From assembly GCA_900556365.1 (NCBI GenBank), contig USOG01000025.1:1-13318 (forward strand): a stretch of DNA of 13,318 bases. Reading direction: 5' to 3'. This DNA is from an uncultured Collinsella sp. Lineage in GTDB: Bacteria > Actinomycetota > Coriobacteriia > Coriobacteriales > Coriobacteriaceae. How positions within the stretch are numbered: the first letter of the stretch is position 1; every line of letters starts with the position of its first letter. The translations under genes were made by a program, and so were the position numbers. This document shows, piece by piece, positions 1 through 5,877 of this stretch. Below the pieces are notes generated by a model. That model saw nothing but the letters and a program-made list of their open reading frames with translations. It was not told the DNA's origin and did not search any database.

Positions 1-275
1 AGCTGCCGCTGCATAAGGTTCACATCGCGCGTGGTCACAAACTCGCGGATTTGCGCGAGCGGCAAGTCGAGAACACGCAGGTGGCTGATGGTGTTGAGGG
101 TGGAGAGCTGCCGCGATCCGTAGTAGCGGTACCCGCTTGCCGGATCGATGTGCGCCGGGTCCAGCAAGCCCATCTGCTCGTAATGGCGCAGCGTGCCCAC
201 GCTCAGGTTAAACAGGCGCGCCACCTCGCCAATGCGGAGCAGACCCTCGGTATGTTCAGTTGGCGAGTCGGTCAC
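1..275 (-). CDS. MerR-family transcriptional regulator, 3' part outside the window
   Basis: Reading leftwards from a GTG at 275, the frame is open for about 91 residues and runs off the window edge. The N-terminus has the MerR winged-helix pattern: LLRIGEVARLFNLSVGTLRHYEQMGLL, then DPASGYRYYGSRQLSTL and a helix with LDLPLAQIREF. The RYY after the wing is typical of drug-sensing MerR proteins of the BmrR/TipA type. An AAAGGAGCGG ribosome binding site lies just upstream of the GTG. The gene lies 56 bp downstream of the MATE gene on the same strand, and the MATE promoter has a MerR-type dyad, so I infer that it activates the MATE-merR unit in response to an exported compound. The effector domain is outside the window, so the ligand cannot be guessed. 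The family call is confident; the target is inferred. Confidence 0.9.
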   Translation of the reverse strand, partial: MTDSPTEHTEGLLRIGEVARLFNLSVGTLRHYEQMGLLDPAHIDPASGYRYYGSRQLSTLNTISHLRVLDLPLAQIREFVTTRDVNLMQRQ

Positions 276-293
276 AGGACCGCTCCTTTCGGT

Positions 294-330
294 AAAAAAC
301 AGGGGAGGGGCGTCAGGCTAGCATCGCCCC
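294..330 (-). terminator. Weak terminator-like hairpin between MATE and merR
   Basis: On the minus strand, just after the MATE stop codon, GGGGCG (330-325) can pair with CGCCCC (312-307) around a 12-nt loop. A short C-rich stretch and six T residues (299-294) follow. The U-tract is not directly adjacent to the stem, so any termination is probably partial, which would allow read-through into merR. Confidence 0.3.
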
Positions 331-331
331 G

Positions 332-1678
332 CTAGGCCACCAACTTGTCAAAAGCCCCGCGCCGGTTGAGCACGGTAAACGCGACAACACAGATGACTGC
401 CGACAAAATCGATCCGCACGGCGAAGCGATGCCCATGGGAAACAACGTGTCGGAATAGGCGTTCGACAGCAGCCAAGCGCCGGGCACGCGAATGAGCGCC
501 ACGGCCAGCACGTTGTGCGCAAAGCCGATGTAGCTCTTGCCGTATGCAGCGAAAAAGCCGCTAAAGCAAATGTGGATGCCGGCAAAAATCGCGTCGAAAA
601 TGTAGCTGCGCATATAGCCGGTGCCGGCGGCGACCACCGCGGCGTCCTTGGCAAAAAAGCCGATAAACGCCGGCGCCACCAGCCACATCAGCACCGTGAT
701 CAGGCAGCCGTATACTACTGAGATCGTCATGGCGTCCTTGAGCACCTGACGTGCACGATCGCCCTTGCCCGCGCCGGCGTTTTGCGCCGTGAGTGCGCTG
801 ACGGTAGCGCCCATGGAACTCGGCACGATAAACAAAAAGCTGATCATCTTTTCGACCAGGCCCACAGCGGCGGCGTCGACTAGCCCACGGTGGTTGGCGA
901 TGACGGTGATAAACATAAATGCCACCTGGATGCAGCCGTCCTGCACAGCCACAGGCACGCCGATCTTAAGAATGCTGCCGAGCACCTCGGGCTGGGGGCG
1001 CAGGTCGCTGCGCTTGACGTGGATGTTCGTGCGACGGCTCTTGAGCCACACGAGCGCGAGGGCAACGCTGGCCGTCTGGGCGGTTACCGTGCCGAGTGCT
1101 GCGCCCACGGGGCCGAGCCCCATGTGGCCGATAAACAGAAAGTCGAGCGCGATGTTGATGATGCATGCCACGCCAATCACGTACATGGGCGAGCGCGAAT
1201 CGCCCAGCCCGCGAAAGATGGCCGAAAGAATGTTGTACGCGGCGATAAAGGGAATGCCGACAAAGCAAATGCGCAGGTAAGCGGCGGTGCCTTCGACTGC
1301 CTCGGCCGGCGTGCCAATGAGTGCCACGATCTGCGGGCACAGCGCGAGCAAGATGGCTGCCAGCACCACCGAGACACCCATAAAGAGCGTGATGGTGTTG
1401 CCGATGGCTGTCTCGGCGCGGTCGAAGCGGCGTGAGCCCACGGCGTGGCCGACGATGACCGTCGTTCCCATTGCCAGGCCCACGAGCGTTACGGTAATGA
1501 TATAGAGCGTCTGCGCGCCGTTGCCCACGGCGGTGATGCCGGCGGCGCCGCTAAACTGTCCCATCATGTACAGGTCGGCCATGCCGTAGAGCATCTGCAA
1601 AAAGTACGAGAGCATATAAGGCAGGGCAAAGACCGCGATGGTCTTAAGGACATTGCCGCGTGTGAGGTCGTGTTCCAT
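332..1678 (-). CDS. MATE-family multidrug/Na+ (H+) antiporter
   Basis: A 448-residue polytopic membrane protein, the usual MATE length, with two homologous halves of six helices. Visible family features are LPYMLSYFLQMLYGMADLYMMG at residues 19-40 (the first-helix 'lY...D...vG' pattern), RGLGDSRSPM at 156-164 (the GxGD(T/S)RxPM loop), a charged linker around 213-232, and ALTAQNAGAGK at 295-305 in the second half. MATE proteins export cationic drugs or metabolites in exchange for Na+ or H+. The ATG at 1678 is chosen because it starts the conserved 'DLTRGNVLKTI' N-terminus typical of MepA/NorM-like members; no strong Shine-Dalgarno sequence is visible. The leader is short, about 35 nt, below a MerR-type promoter, and a merR gene follows on the same strand, suggesting ligand-induced efflux. 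The substrate cannot be told from sequence. Confidence 0.95.
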   Translation of the reverse strand: MEHDLTRGNVLKTIAVFALPYMLSYFLQMLYGMADLYMMGQFSGAAGITAVGNGAQTLYIITVTLVGLAMGTTVIVGHAVGSRRFDRAETAIGNTITLFMGVSVVLAAILLALCPQIVALIGTPAEAVEGTAAYLRICFVGIPFIAAYNILSAIFRGLGDSRSPMYVIGVACIINIALDFLFIGHMGLGPVGAALGTVTAQTASVALALVWLKSRRTNIHVKRSDLRPQPEVLGSILKIGVPVAVQDGCIQVAFMFITVIANHRGLVDAAAVGLVEKMISFLFIVPSSMGATVSALTAQNAGAGKGDRARQVLKDAMTISVVYGCLITVLMWLVAPAFIGFFAKDAAVVAAGTGYMRSYIFDAIFAGIHICFSGFFAAYGKSYIGFAHNVLAVALIRVPGAWLLSNAYSDTLFPMGIASPCGSILSAVICVVAFTVLNRRGAFDKLVA

Positions 1679-1718
1679 GGGCGGGGCTTTCTGGCTTGGG
1701 TCGTTTAACTACCAGTGT

Positions 1719-1749
1719 AGTGAAAACCCTACAACGATTGTAGAGTCAA
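1719..1749 (-). promoter_or_regulatory. MerR-type promoter/operator of the MATE gene
   Basis: Read on the minus strand: a -35 box TTGACT (1749-1744), a spacer of exactly 19 bp (1743-1725), then a -10-like TTCACT (1724-1719). The spacer and -35 edge are covered by a dyad ACTCTACAA-TCG-TTGTAGGGT (1746-1726), with 8 of 9 arm positions complementary. A 19-bp spacer filled by a dyad is the hallmark of promoters activated by MerR-family DNA distortion (BmrR, MerR and SoxR are established examples). The -10 hexamer is weak, as expected for an activator-dependent promoter. The adjacent merR gene is the natural candidate regulator. Confidence 0.75.
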
Positions 1750-1827
1750 GGTTTGTGTCGGCAGTGGGGCGAGAAAGTCACGCTCCGAGCACGATGCTTT
1801 GACCCTCCATGCCCCTTACCTCGCCCC

Positions 1828-1892
1828 AAACCGTCCCAACATTCGACGTTTTTTGCCAATATCGGGAAAAGCATCGAATGTTGGGACGGTTT
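1828..1892 (+). repeat. F1 palindromic element, copy 1 (65 bp)
   Basis: Two perfectly complementary 19-nt arms, AAACCGTCCCAACATTCGA (1828-1846) and its reverse complement (1874-1892), enclose a 27-nt centre that is itself partly self-complementary (T-rich then A-rich around GCC...GGG). The right arm runs into TTTTT, so in the plus direction it could act as a terminator. It lies between the divergent MATE promoter and the 1993 gene. Copies 2 and 3 have the same arm and total length. Confidence 0.95.
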
Positions 1893-1924
1893 TTCTGTCG
1901 CTCGACGGGATGGAACCGCTTTCT

Positions 1925-1954
1925 TGCACGCAAAGGTGTGCGAAGCCGCGTGCA
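1925..1954 (+). promoter_or_regulatory. Dyad in the leader of the 1993 gene
   Basis: TGCACGC (1925-1931) and GCGTGCA (1948-1954) are perfectly complementary around a 16-nt loop, about 40 bp before the start codon of the next gene. It could be an operator or a leader hairpin. I see no clear -35/-10 pair nearby, so the promoter of this gene is not assigned. Confidence 0.3.
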
Positions 1955-1992
1955 GGGGAATAAGGTTGGTTATCCGACTCATTGGAGGGCTC

Positions 1993-3030
1993 ATGGACCT
2001 GCCGATCGTCCTGTCCCATAAGACTGCCTGGCTGTACCACAACGTGGCGCGTCCGTCCGAGCCGCTCTCGCGGGCGAGTAGCCTATACGATGAGGATTCG
2101 TTTGCCAGCGAGGCGGGGCCAGCCGAAGCGCTGCCCAAACTGGGACTAGATGCCAAGGGGCTGAGAATTTCTGCGGCGGTTGAGATTGTCACCGATTATC
2201 TGGTCTCACTTGGTGTTCCACGTGAGGAGCTCGACCGCATCGACACGCTGGTTAGCTTCGATTTTGAGCGCTCTCGGCCGGCGGGCCTTCGACGCCACGT
2301 GTTTGGAGCGCCTATACCTTCGGATCATCTTATCGAGGTGGCAGAAGGTCTCTTGGTGGTTGATGAGGCCATGTGCTTTGTTCAGGCGGGCTCGTGGATG
2401 AGCGAGCTCGAGCAGCTGGAGTATGGCTATGAAATCTGCGCCCGATACCATTTGAATCATCTGTCGACAGGCAAATATATCGAGATGGGGCAGAGGCATA
2501 CCGTTGCCGACTTGATAGCTTATTGCAGTGAGAACCGATGTCGACAGGGGACCGCACGCGCGGCCACCGTGCTCAAGCGCGTGCACGATGGCGCGCGGTC
2601 GCCCATGGAGACGGCCGCCGCAATCCTGGTCGTCGCGAAGCGTTCCCAGGGAGGGCTGGGATACACCAAAATCGAGCTCAACCATCGGGTCGATGTCCCC
2701 AGCGAGTTCAAATACCTTGCTAAGGCCGGGTATTTCGAGATCGACGTATATGCACCTGCGAGCGGTACGGGGGTTGAATACAACGGCTCGGACCATCTGG
2801 ATAAACAGCGCAGTGCATCTGATGCGGAGCGTATGACCGTGCTGAGCGCGCTGGGCTTTAGGATGATTGTCCTCACCGGGACTCAGTTTGCCCACCAGCT
2901 GCAATTGCACCGGGCGATGAACGCTATCGCACTCGCTATGGGCCTCAAGTGCGACCGAAGCGAGGCATTCCAGAAACGGCAGAATGACCTGCGGGAGTTC
3001 GTGATTCGCAACTGGAGTAGTGACCTCTAG
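1993..3030 (+). CDS. Hypothetical protein with a C-terminal PD-(D/E)XK (DUF559/Vsr)-like domain
   Basis: A 345-residue soluble protein. The open frame extends upstream to 1753, but that part translates the F1 repeat. The ATG at 1993, preceded by GGAGGG at 1984, is the sensible start. The C-terminal part (about 200-300) shows a nuclease-like series: SPMET with E206, EID with D251, VEYNGSDH with E262, G265 and H268, then a D-x-x-R-like helix (D277, R280) and a GFRMIVLT strand. This matches the pattern of DUF559/Vsr-like endonuclease folds, with N264 in the usual K/Q position. The middle part (about 100-150), with LLVVDEAMCFVQ and LEQLEYGYEICARY, resembles the segment preceding such domains in actinobacterial AbiEi-like proteins. 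Catalytic activity is unproven. The gene sits alone between two direct F1 repeats. The gene call is confident; the fold is moderate, the function unknown. Confidence 0.85.
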   Translation: MDLPIVLSHKTAWLYHNVARPSEPLSRASSLYDEDSFASEAGPAEALPKLGLDAKGLRISAAVEIVTDYLVSLGVPREELDRIDTLVSFDFERSRPAGLRRHVFGAPIPSDHLIEVAEGLLVVDEAMCFVQAGSWMSELEQLEYGYEICARYHLNHLSTGKYIEMGQRHTVADLIAYCSENRCRQGTARAATVLKRVHDGARSPMETAAAILVVAKRSQGGLGYTKIELNHRVDVPSEFKYLAKAGYFEIDVYAPASGTGVEYNGSDHLDKQRSASDAERMTVLSALGFRMIVLTGTQFAHQLQLHRAMNAIALAMGLKCDRSEAFQKRQNDLREFVIRNWSSDL

Positions 3031-3068
3031 GGACGCTTTGGCCCTTCTGCTGGGTGCTGTGAGCGGAC

Positions 3069-3133
3069 AAACCGTCCCAACATTCGACGTTTTTTGCCAA
3101 AATTGGAAAAAGCATCGAATGTTGGGACGGTTT
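3069..3133 (+). repeat. F1 palindromic element, copy 2 (65 bp)
   Basis: The arms at 3069-3087 and 3115-3133 are identical to copy 1 and in the same orientation. The centre is more symmetric than in copy 1: a T-run, G, CCAA, AA, TTGG, then an A-run. The whole 65 bp can therefore fold into one long hairpin. It begins 38 bp after the stop codon of the nuclease-like gene. With copy 1 it forms a direct-repeat bracket around that gene. Confidence 0.95.
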
Positions 3134-3197
3134 GACTGCCGAGGATGGGGCCCGGAACGCCGACTTGTTCGCAGAGGCCCCTTGTGTCGTACGCATG

Positions 3198-3225
3198 TCG
3201 ACCCAATTCCCGTGTGCGGTACTAT
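3198..3225 (+). promoter_or_regulatory. Possible moaA promoter
   Basis: TCGACC (3198-3203) and TACTAT (3220-3225), separated by 16 bp, lie 40 bp before the moaA start. The -10 lies in a short AT-rich patch that stands out from its surroundings. The -35 is a 4-of-6 match, so the call is tentative. No molybdenum-cofactor riboswitch was recognised in the leader. Confidence 0.35.
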
Positions 3226-3265
3226 ATTCCCTGAAGAATAAAACGCCGCGTGAGGGGAGGGCTGC

Positions 3266-4321
3266 GTGGACGGGCACGTGCAACATGACGGCTTTGGTCG
3301 CGATATCAACTACCTGCGCATTGCCGTTACCGACAAGTGCAATTTCCGCTGCATTTACTGCATGCCGGCCGATGGCGTGGCGCCCCGCGCACACGACGAG
3401 CTACTCAGCGCCGAGGAAATTGCCCGCTTTGTGCGCTTGGTAGCGGGGGAGGGCATTCGCCGCGTGCGCCTGACGGGTGGCGAGCCGCTGGTCAGCCGCC
3501 GTATTATTCCGCTCATTCGCGACATTCGCGCGATTCCGCAGATCGATGACATCTCGCTTACCACCAACGGCGCCCTGCTGCCCAAGCTGGCACCACAGCT
3601 CAAAGATGCCGGCCTTAACCGCGTTAACATCTCGCTCGACACGCTCGACCCCGATCTGTTTGGTAAGATCACGCGCCTGGGTCGGCTCGAGCAGACCATG
3701 GCGGGCATCGACGCGGCACTGGCCTGGGGCTTTGAGCCCGTTAAGGTCAACTGCGTTGTGGTGCGCCGGCTCAACCAGGATGTAGCGGCCCTTGCGCGGC
3801 TCACGCTCGACCGCCCCATCCACCTGCGCTTTATCGAATACATGCCTATCGGCGACGAACACACGAGCTCGCATTGCGCTGTGGACCCGCATGCGCCCAC
3901 GCTCAATCCCGAGCTGTGGGACGCGAGTGATACCGTGCCGAGCGACGAGCTGCGGGCGCGCATCAATGCCGGGGCCACCGCGGCGGGACTGGGCGAGCTC
4001 GAGCCGCTCGACATCAACGACGCTCCTGCCGGCGCGGGCCCTGCGCGCTATTGGCACTTTCCGGGTGCGGCAGGAACGGTCGGCTTTATTAGCGCCATGT
4101 CCAACCATTTTTGTGCGAATTGCAACCGCCTGCGCCTGACGGCCGATGGCAATGTGCGTCCGTGCCTGTTCAGCGATGCCGAGTATTCGGTGCGTGACGC
4201 CCTGCGTCGTGGTGATGATATGCAGGTACTTTCGATTTGGCGCGATGCCGTGGCCCACAAACCGCAGGAACACGCGATAATTGAGGGCACGCAACGATTT
4301 ATGTCCCAAATCGGAGGATGA
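3266..4321 (+). CDS. moaA: GTP 3',8-cyclase MoaA (radical SAM)
   Basis: A 351-residue radical-SAM enzyme that converts GTP to 3',8-cyclo-GTP, the first committed step of molybdopterin synthesis. The N-terminal cluster motif is C25-x3-C29-x2-C32, followed by the SAM-binding GGEP at 71-74, the TTNG strand at 99-102 and NISLDTLDP at 121-129. The second [4Fe-4S] site, which holds GTP, is C283-x2-C286-x13-C300. The protein ends in Gly-Gly, a C-terminal feature conserved in MoaA and needed for function. The length is normal or slightly above. The start is a GTG at 3266, preceded by GGGGAGGG. The stop at 4319-4321 lies just before the start of the moaC-mobB fusion, so the two are co-transcribed. The cell evidently makes at least one Mo/W-pterin enzyme. 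Confidence 0.97.
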   Translation: MDGHVQHDGFGRDINYLRIAVTDKCNFRCIYCMPADGVAPRAHDELLSAEEIARFVRLVAGEGIRRVRLTGGEPLVSRRIIPLIRDIRAIPQIDDISLTTNGALLPKLAPQLKDAGLNRVNISLDTLDPDLFGKITRLGRLEQTMAGIDAALAWGFEPVKVNCVVVRRLNQDVAALARLTLDRPIHLRFIEYMPIGDEHTSSHCAVDPHAPTLNPELWDASDTVPSDELRARINAGATAAGLGELEPLDINDAPAGAGPARYWHFPGAAGTVGFISAMSNHFCANCNRLRLTADGNVRPCLFSDAEYSVRDALRRGDDMQVLSIWRDAVAHKPQEHAIIEGTQRFMSQIGG

Positions 4322-4325
4322 TCAT

Positions 4326-5612
4326 ATGGCCAAGAGCAGGTACGCCGATGCCACCAAGGCCGCTCGCGGGGCCGCGATGTCTGCCCACAAAGTCACGGCT
4401 GCGGCGAATGCTGGCAACGCCGACGCATCCGCGCAGCCGACCGCCAGCGCCGCCGTCGAGCCGGCCCGTGACGCCCGTCGCGACGAGCTGACGCACGTGG
4501 ACGCCAAGGGCGAGGTTCGCATGGTCGACGTGTCCGACAAGGCCGAGACCCATCGCATCGCCATCGCCGAGGGCACCATCCTCATGCACCCTGAGACGCA
4601 GGCTATGGTGCTGCAGGACCGCGCCAAAAAGGGCGACGTGCTCGCCTGCGCGCGCGTGGCGGGCATCATGGCCATCAAGCGCGCGAGCGACATCATCCCC
4701 ATGTGCCATCCGTTGCTCATTACCAAGAGTAAGTGTGACATTGCGCCCATCGCTCCGGCGGGGACGCCGGCCGAGGGCTGGGCACCGGCGCGCGCAGACG
4801 GGCAGGTTGGCTTTCACGTGCTGGTCACGGCCGGCGTAACGGGCAAGACGGGTATCGAGATGGAGGCCCTGACCGGCGCGAGTGCCGCGTGTCTGACCAT
4901 CTACGACATGTGCAAGGCCGTCGACCGCGGCATGGAGATCGTCGACGTGCGCCTGCTGCACAAGGAAGGCGGCCGCTCGGGCGTGTGGGATCGCGCCGAA
5001 CGCCAGGCCGCTGCTGTTGAGGCCGTGGGAGCCGCGGGCAACGCACCCGCGAACGCACCCGTCGCACCCGCAGCTCCCACCCCAGCCGTCCCCGCGATCG
5101 CGTTTATCGGCTACCAAAACTCGGGCAAGACCACGCTCGTCGAGAAGGTTATCGCCGAGCTCACCCGCCGTGGCCTGCGCGTGGGTTCGCTCAAGCATCA
5201 TGGGCATCACGGCTTTGATATCGATGTGCCCGCTAAGGATACGTGGCGCCATCACCAGGCCGGATCCAAGCACGTTGGCCTCATCTGCGCCACGCGCTGG
5301 GCGGAGTACGCCGACACGCGCGAGGAGGACGAGATGCCCGCGCGCGAGCTGCTGTCGCGTTACAACGATGTCGACGTGGTGATCATCGAGGGCTACAAGA
5401 CCGAGGGCTTCGACAACATCGTGGTCGCGCGCTCCGGTGTCGACCGTCTGCGCGGCAAGAGCTCGCTCGACCTGGTCGACGGCCGCACGCTGGCCCTTGC
5501 CTGCAACGAAGCCCTGGCGCGTCAGGCCTTCGACGCCGGCTTTGCAACCCGAGCCGTCAACATCAACGACGCCCGAGCCATCTGCGATCTGATCCAAGAT
5601 CATCTGGCCTAA
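4326..5612 (+). CDS. MoaC-MobB fusion: cyclic pyranopterin monophosphate synthase joined to a MobB P-loop domain
   Basis: A 428-residue fusion. Residues 1-53 are an Ala-rich, probably disordered extension. Residues about 54-225 are MoaC, which turns 3',8-cyclo-GTP into cyclic pyranopterin monophosphate: MCHPL with H128, KTGIEMEALTGAS at 174-186, the catalytic-region DMCKAVDR with D194 and K197, and GGRSG at 215-219. A loop of roughly a dozen residues (about 141-158) is longer than usual. A Pro/Ala linker (about 226-257) leads to MobB (258-428): Walker A GYQNSGKTT at 262-270, KHHGHHGFDID, and IIEGYKTEGFDNIVV at 354-367. MobB is an accessory GTP-binding protein of dinucleotide-cofactor formation. 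The ATG at 4326 has GGAGG eight bases upstream; an in-frame ATG further upstream lies inside moaA. The gene joins an early and a late pathway step. The domain calls are confident. Confidence 0.95.
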   Translation: MAKSRYADATKAARGAAMSAHKVTAAANAGNADASAQPTASAAVEPARDARRDELTHVDAKGEVRMVDVSDKAETHRIAIAEGTILMHPETQAMVLQDRAKKGDVLACARVAGIMAIKRASDIIPMCHPLLITKSKCDIAPIAPAGTPAEGWAPARADGQVGFHVLVTAGVTGKTGIEMEALTGASAACLTIYDMCKAVDRGMEIVDVRLLHKEGGRSGVWDRAERQAAAVEAVGAAGNAPANAPVAPAAPTPAVPAIAFIGYQNSGKTTLVEKVIAELTRRGLRVGSLKHHGHHGFDIDVPAKDTWRHHQAGSKHVGLICATRWAEYADTREEDEMPARELLSRYNDVDVVIIEGYKTEGFDNIVVARSGVDRLRGKSSLDLVDGRTLALACNEALARQAFDAGFATRAVNINDARAICDLIQDHLA

Positions 5613-5651
5613 AACCTGCCAAAAAGGGACAGGTTTATTTCGGCAGGTTTT
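5611..5651 (+). repeat. F3 inverted repeat overlapping the moaC-mobB stop; terminator-like
   Basis: AAAACCTGCC (5611-5620) and GGCAGGTTTT (5642-5651) form a 10-bp stem. The left arm shares two bases with the TAA stop codon. An inner CAGGTTT (5630-5636) can pair with the same left arm (AAACCTG, 5612-5618), so two hairpins compete. The stem is G/C-cored and ends in TTTT, so it probably also terminates the moa transcript. Confidence 0.75.
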
Positions 5652-5670
5652 ATCTGGGCAAACGTCACTT

Positions 5671-5703
5671 CCACCACAAAGGGGCCAGGCACCTTTGTGG
5701 TGG
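5671..5703 (+). repeat. F2 inverted repeat, copy A
   Basis: CCACCACAAAGG (5671-5682) and its perfect reverse complement (5692-5703) enclose a 9-nt loop, GGCCAGGCA. Two more copies occur at 7239 and 8195. It lies 19 bp after the F3 element, forming a composite block downstream of the moa genes. Confidence 0.9.
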
Positions 5704-5711
5704 ATTTTGCT

Positions 5712-5748
5712 TTGGTAGATGTGTGGGGCATGCCTTACAATCTACCAA
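5712..5748 (+). promoter_or_regulatory. Promoter of the MFS gene overlapped by a perfect dyad (candidate operator)
   Basis: A -10 box TACAAT (5736-5741) lies 18 bp after TTGGTA (5712-5717), a 4-of-6 match to -35. Perfect 9-bp arms TTGGTAGAT (5712-5720) and ATCTACCAA (5740-5748) span exactly the promoter, so a dimeric repressor bound there would block it. The space between the arms contains a further palindrome, GGCATGCC (5727-5734). Transcription would start near 5748. It lies inside the only gap between the moa and MFS genes, so it most likely serves the MFS gene. Confidence 0.55.
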
Positions 5749-5787
5749 GTAGTTCATGACGGGCGAAAAACGGAGAGAAGGGGCTTG

Positions 5788-5799
5788 ATGCGTCCTTAA
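5788..5799 (+). CDS. Leader micro-ORF Met-Arg-Pro-stop upstream of the MFS gene
   Basis: ATG CGT CCT TAA, preceded by a purine-rich Shine-Dalgarno-like stretch (GGAGAGAAGGGG, 5772-5783), begins about 40 nt after the predicted transcription start. Its ATG overlaps the TGA of a longer leader frame (5756-5788, ten codons, no ribosome binding site), and its TAA overlaps another ATG (5799-5825, eight codons). The stop codon abuts the left arm of the long leader stem. Very short Arg-containing leader peptides are known to stall ribosomes in drug-inducible translational attenuators. Whether this one is translated is inferred from the ribosome binding site and position only. Confidence 0.45.
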   Translation: MRP

Positions 5800-5872
5800 T
5801 GTTTCATGCGGATAGATTGATTTGACAGACGGTGGTGAATGCCCGCCGTCCGCATTCGTATGAAACAAGGAG
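5793..5872 (+). promoter_or_regulatory. Structured leader with stem next to the MFS ribosome binding site
   Basis: TGTTTCAT (5800-5807) pairs perfectly with ATGAAACA (5860-5867). GCGGA (5808-5812) pairs with TCCGC (5849-5853), leaving a six-base bulge on the 3' side. TCCT (5793-5796) can extend the stem over AGGA (5868-5871), which lies in the exporter's Shine-Dalgarno sequence. An inner hairpin pairs 5830-5835 with 5843-5848. The result is an approximately 80-nt fold that could mask the ribosome binding site. I matched it to no known riboswitch class. Confidence 0.6.
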
Positions 5873-5877
5873 TCTCC

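Noticed and set aside
1753..1992. Upstream extension of the nuclease-like open frame (80 extra codons)
   Set aside because: It translates F1 copy 1 and has no ribosome binding site; ATG 1993 has GGAGGG and starts the plausible protein.
2206..3309. Long minus-strand frame opposite the nuclease-like gene
   Set aside because: It crosses F1 copy 2, shows no recognisable domain, and mirrors the codon pattern of the plus-strand gene.
4299..5603. 434-codon minus-strand frame opposite moaC-mobB
   Set aside because: Antisense shadow of a GC-rich gene; the plus strand encodes clear MoaC and MobB motifs.
5822..5827. Perfect TTGACA -35 box in the MFS leader
   Set aside because: No -10-like hexamer lies 16-19 bp downstream (the sequence there is GC-rich); it is probably coincidental within the leader.
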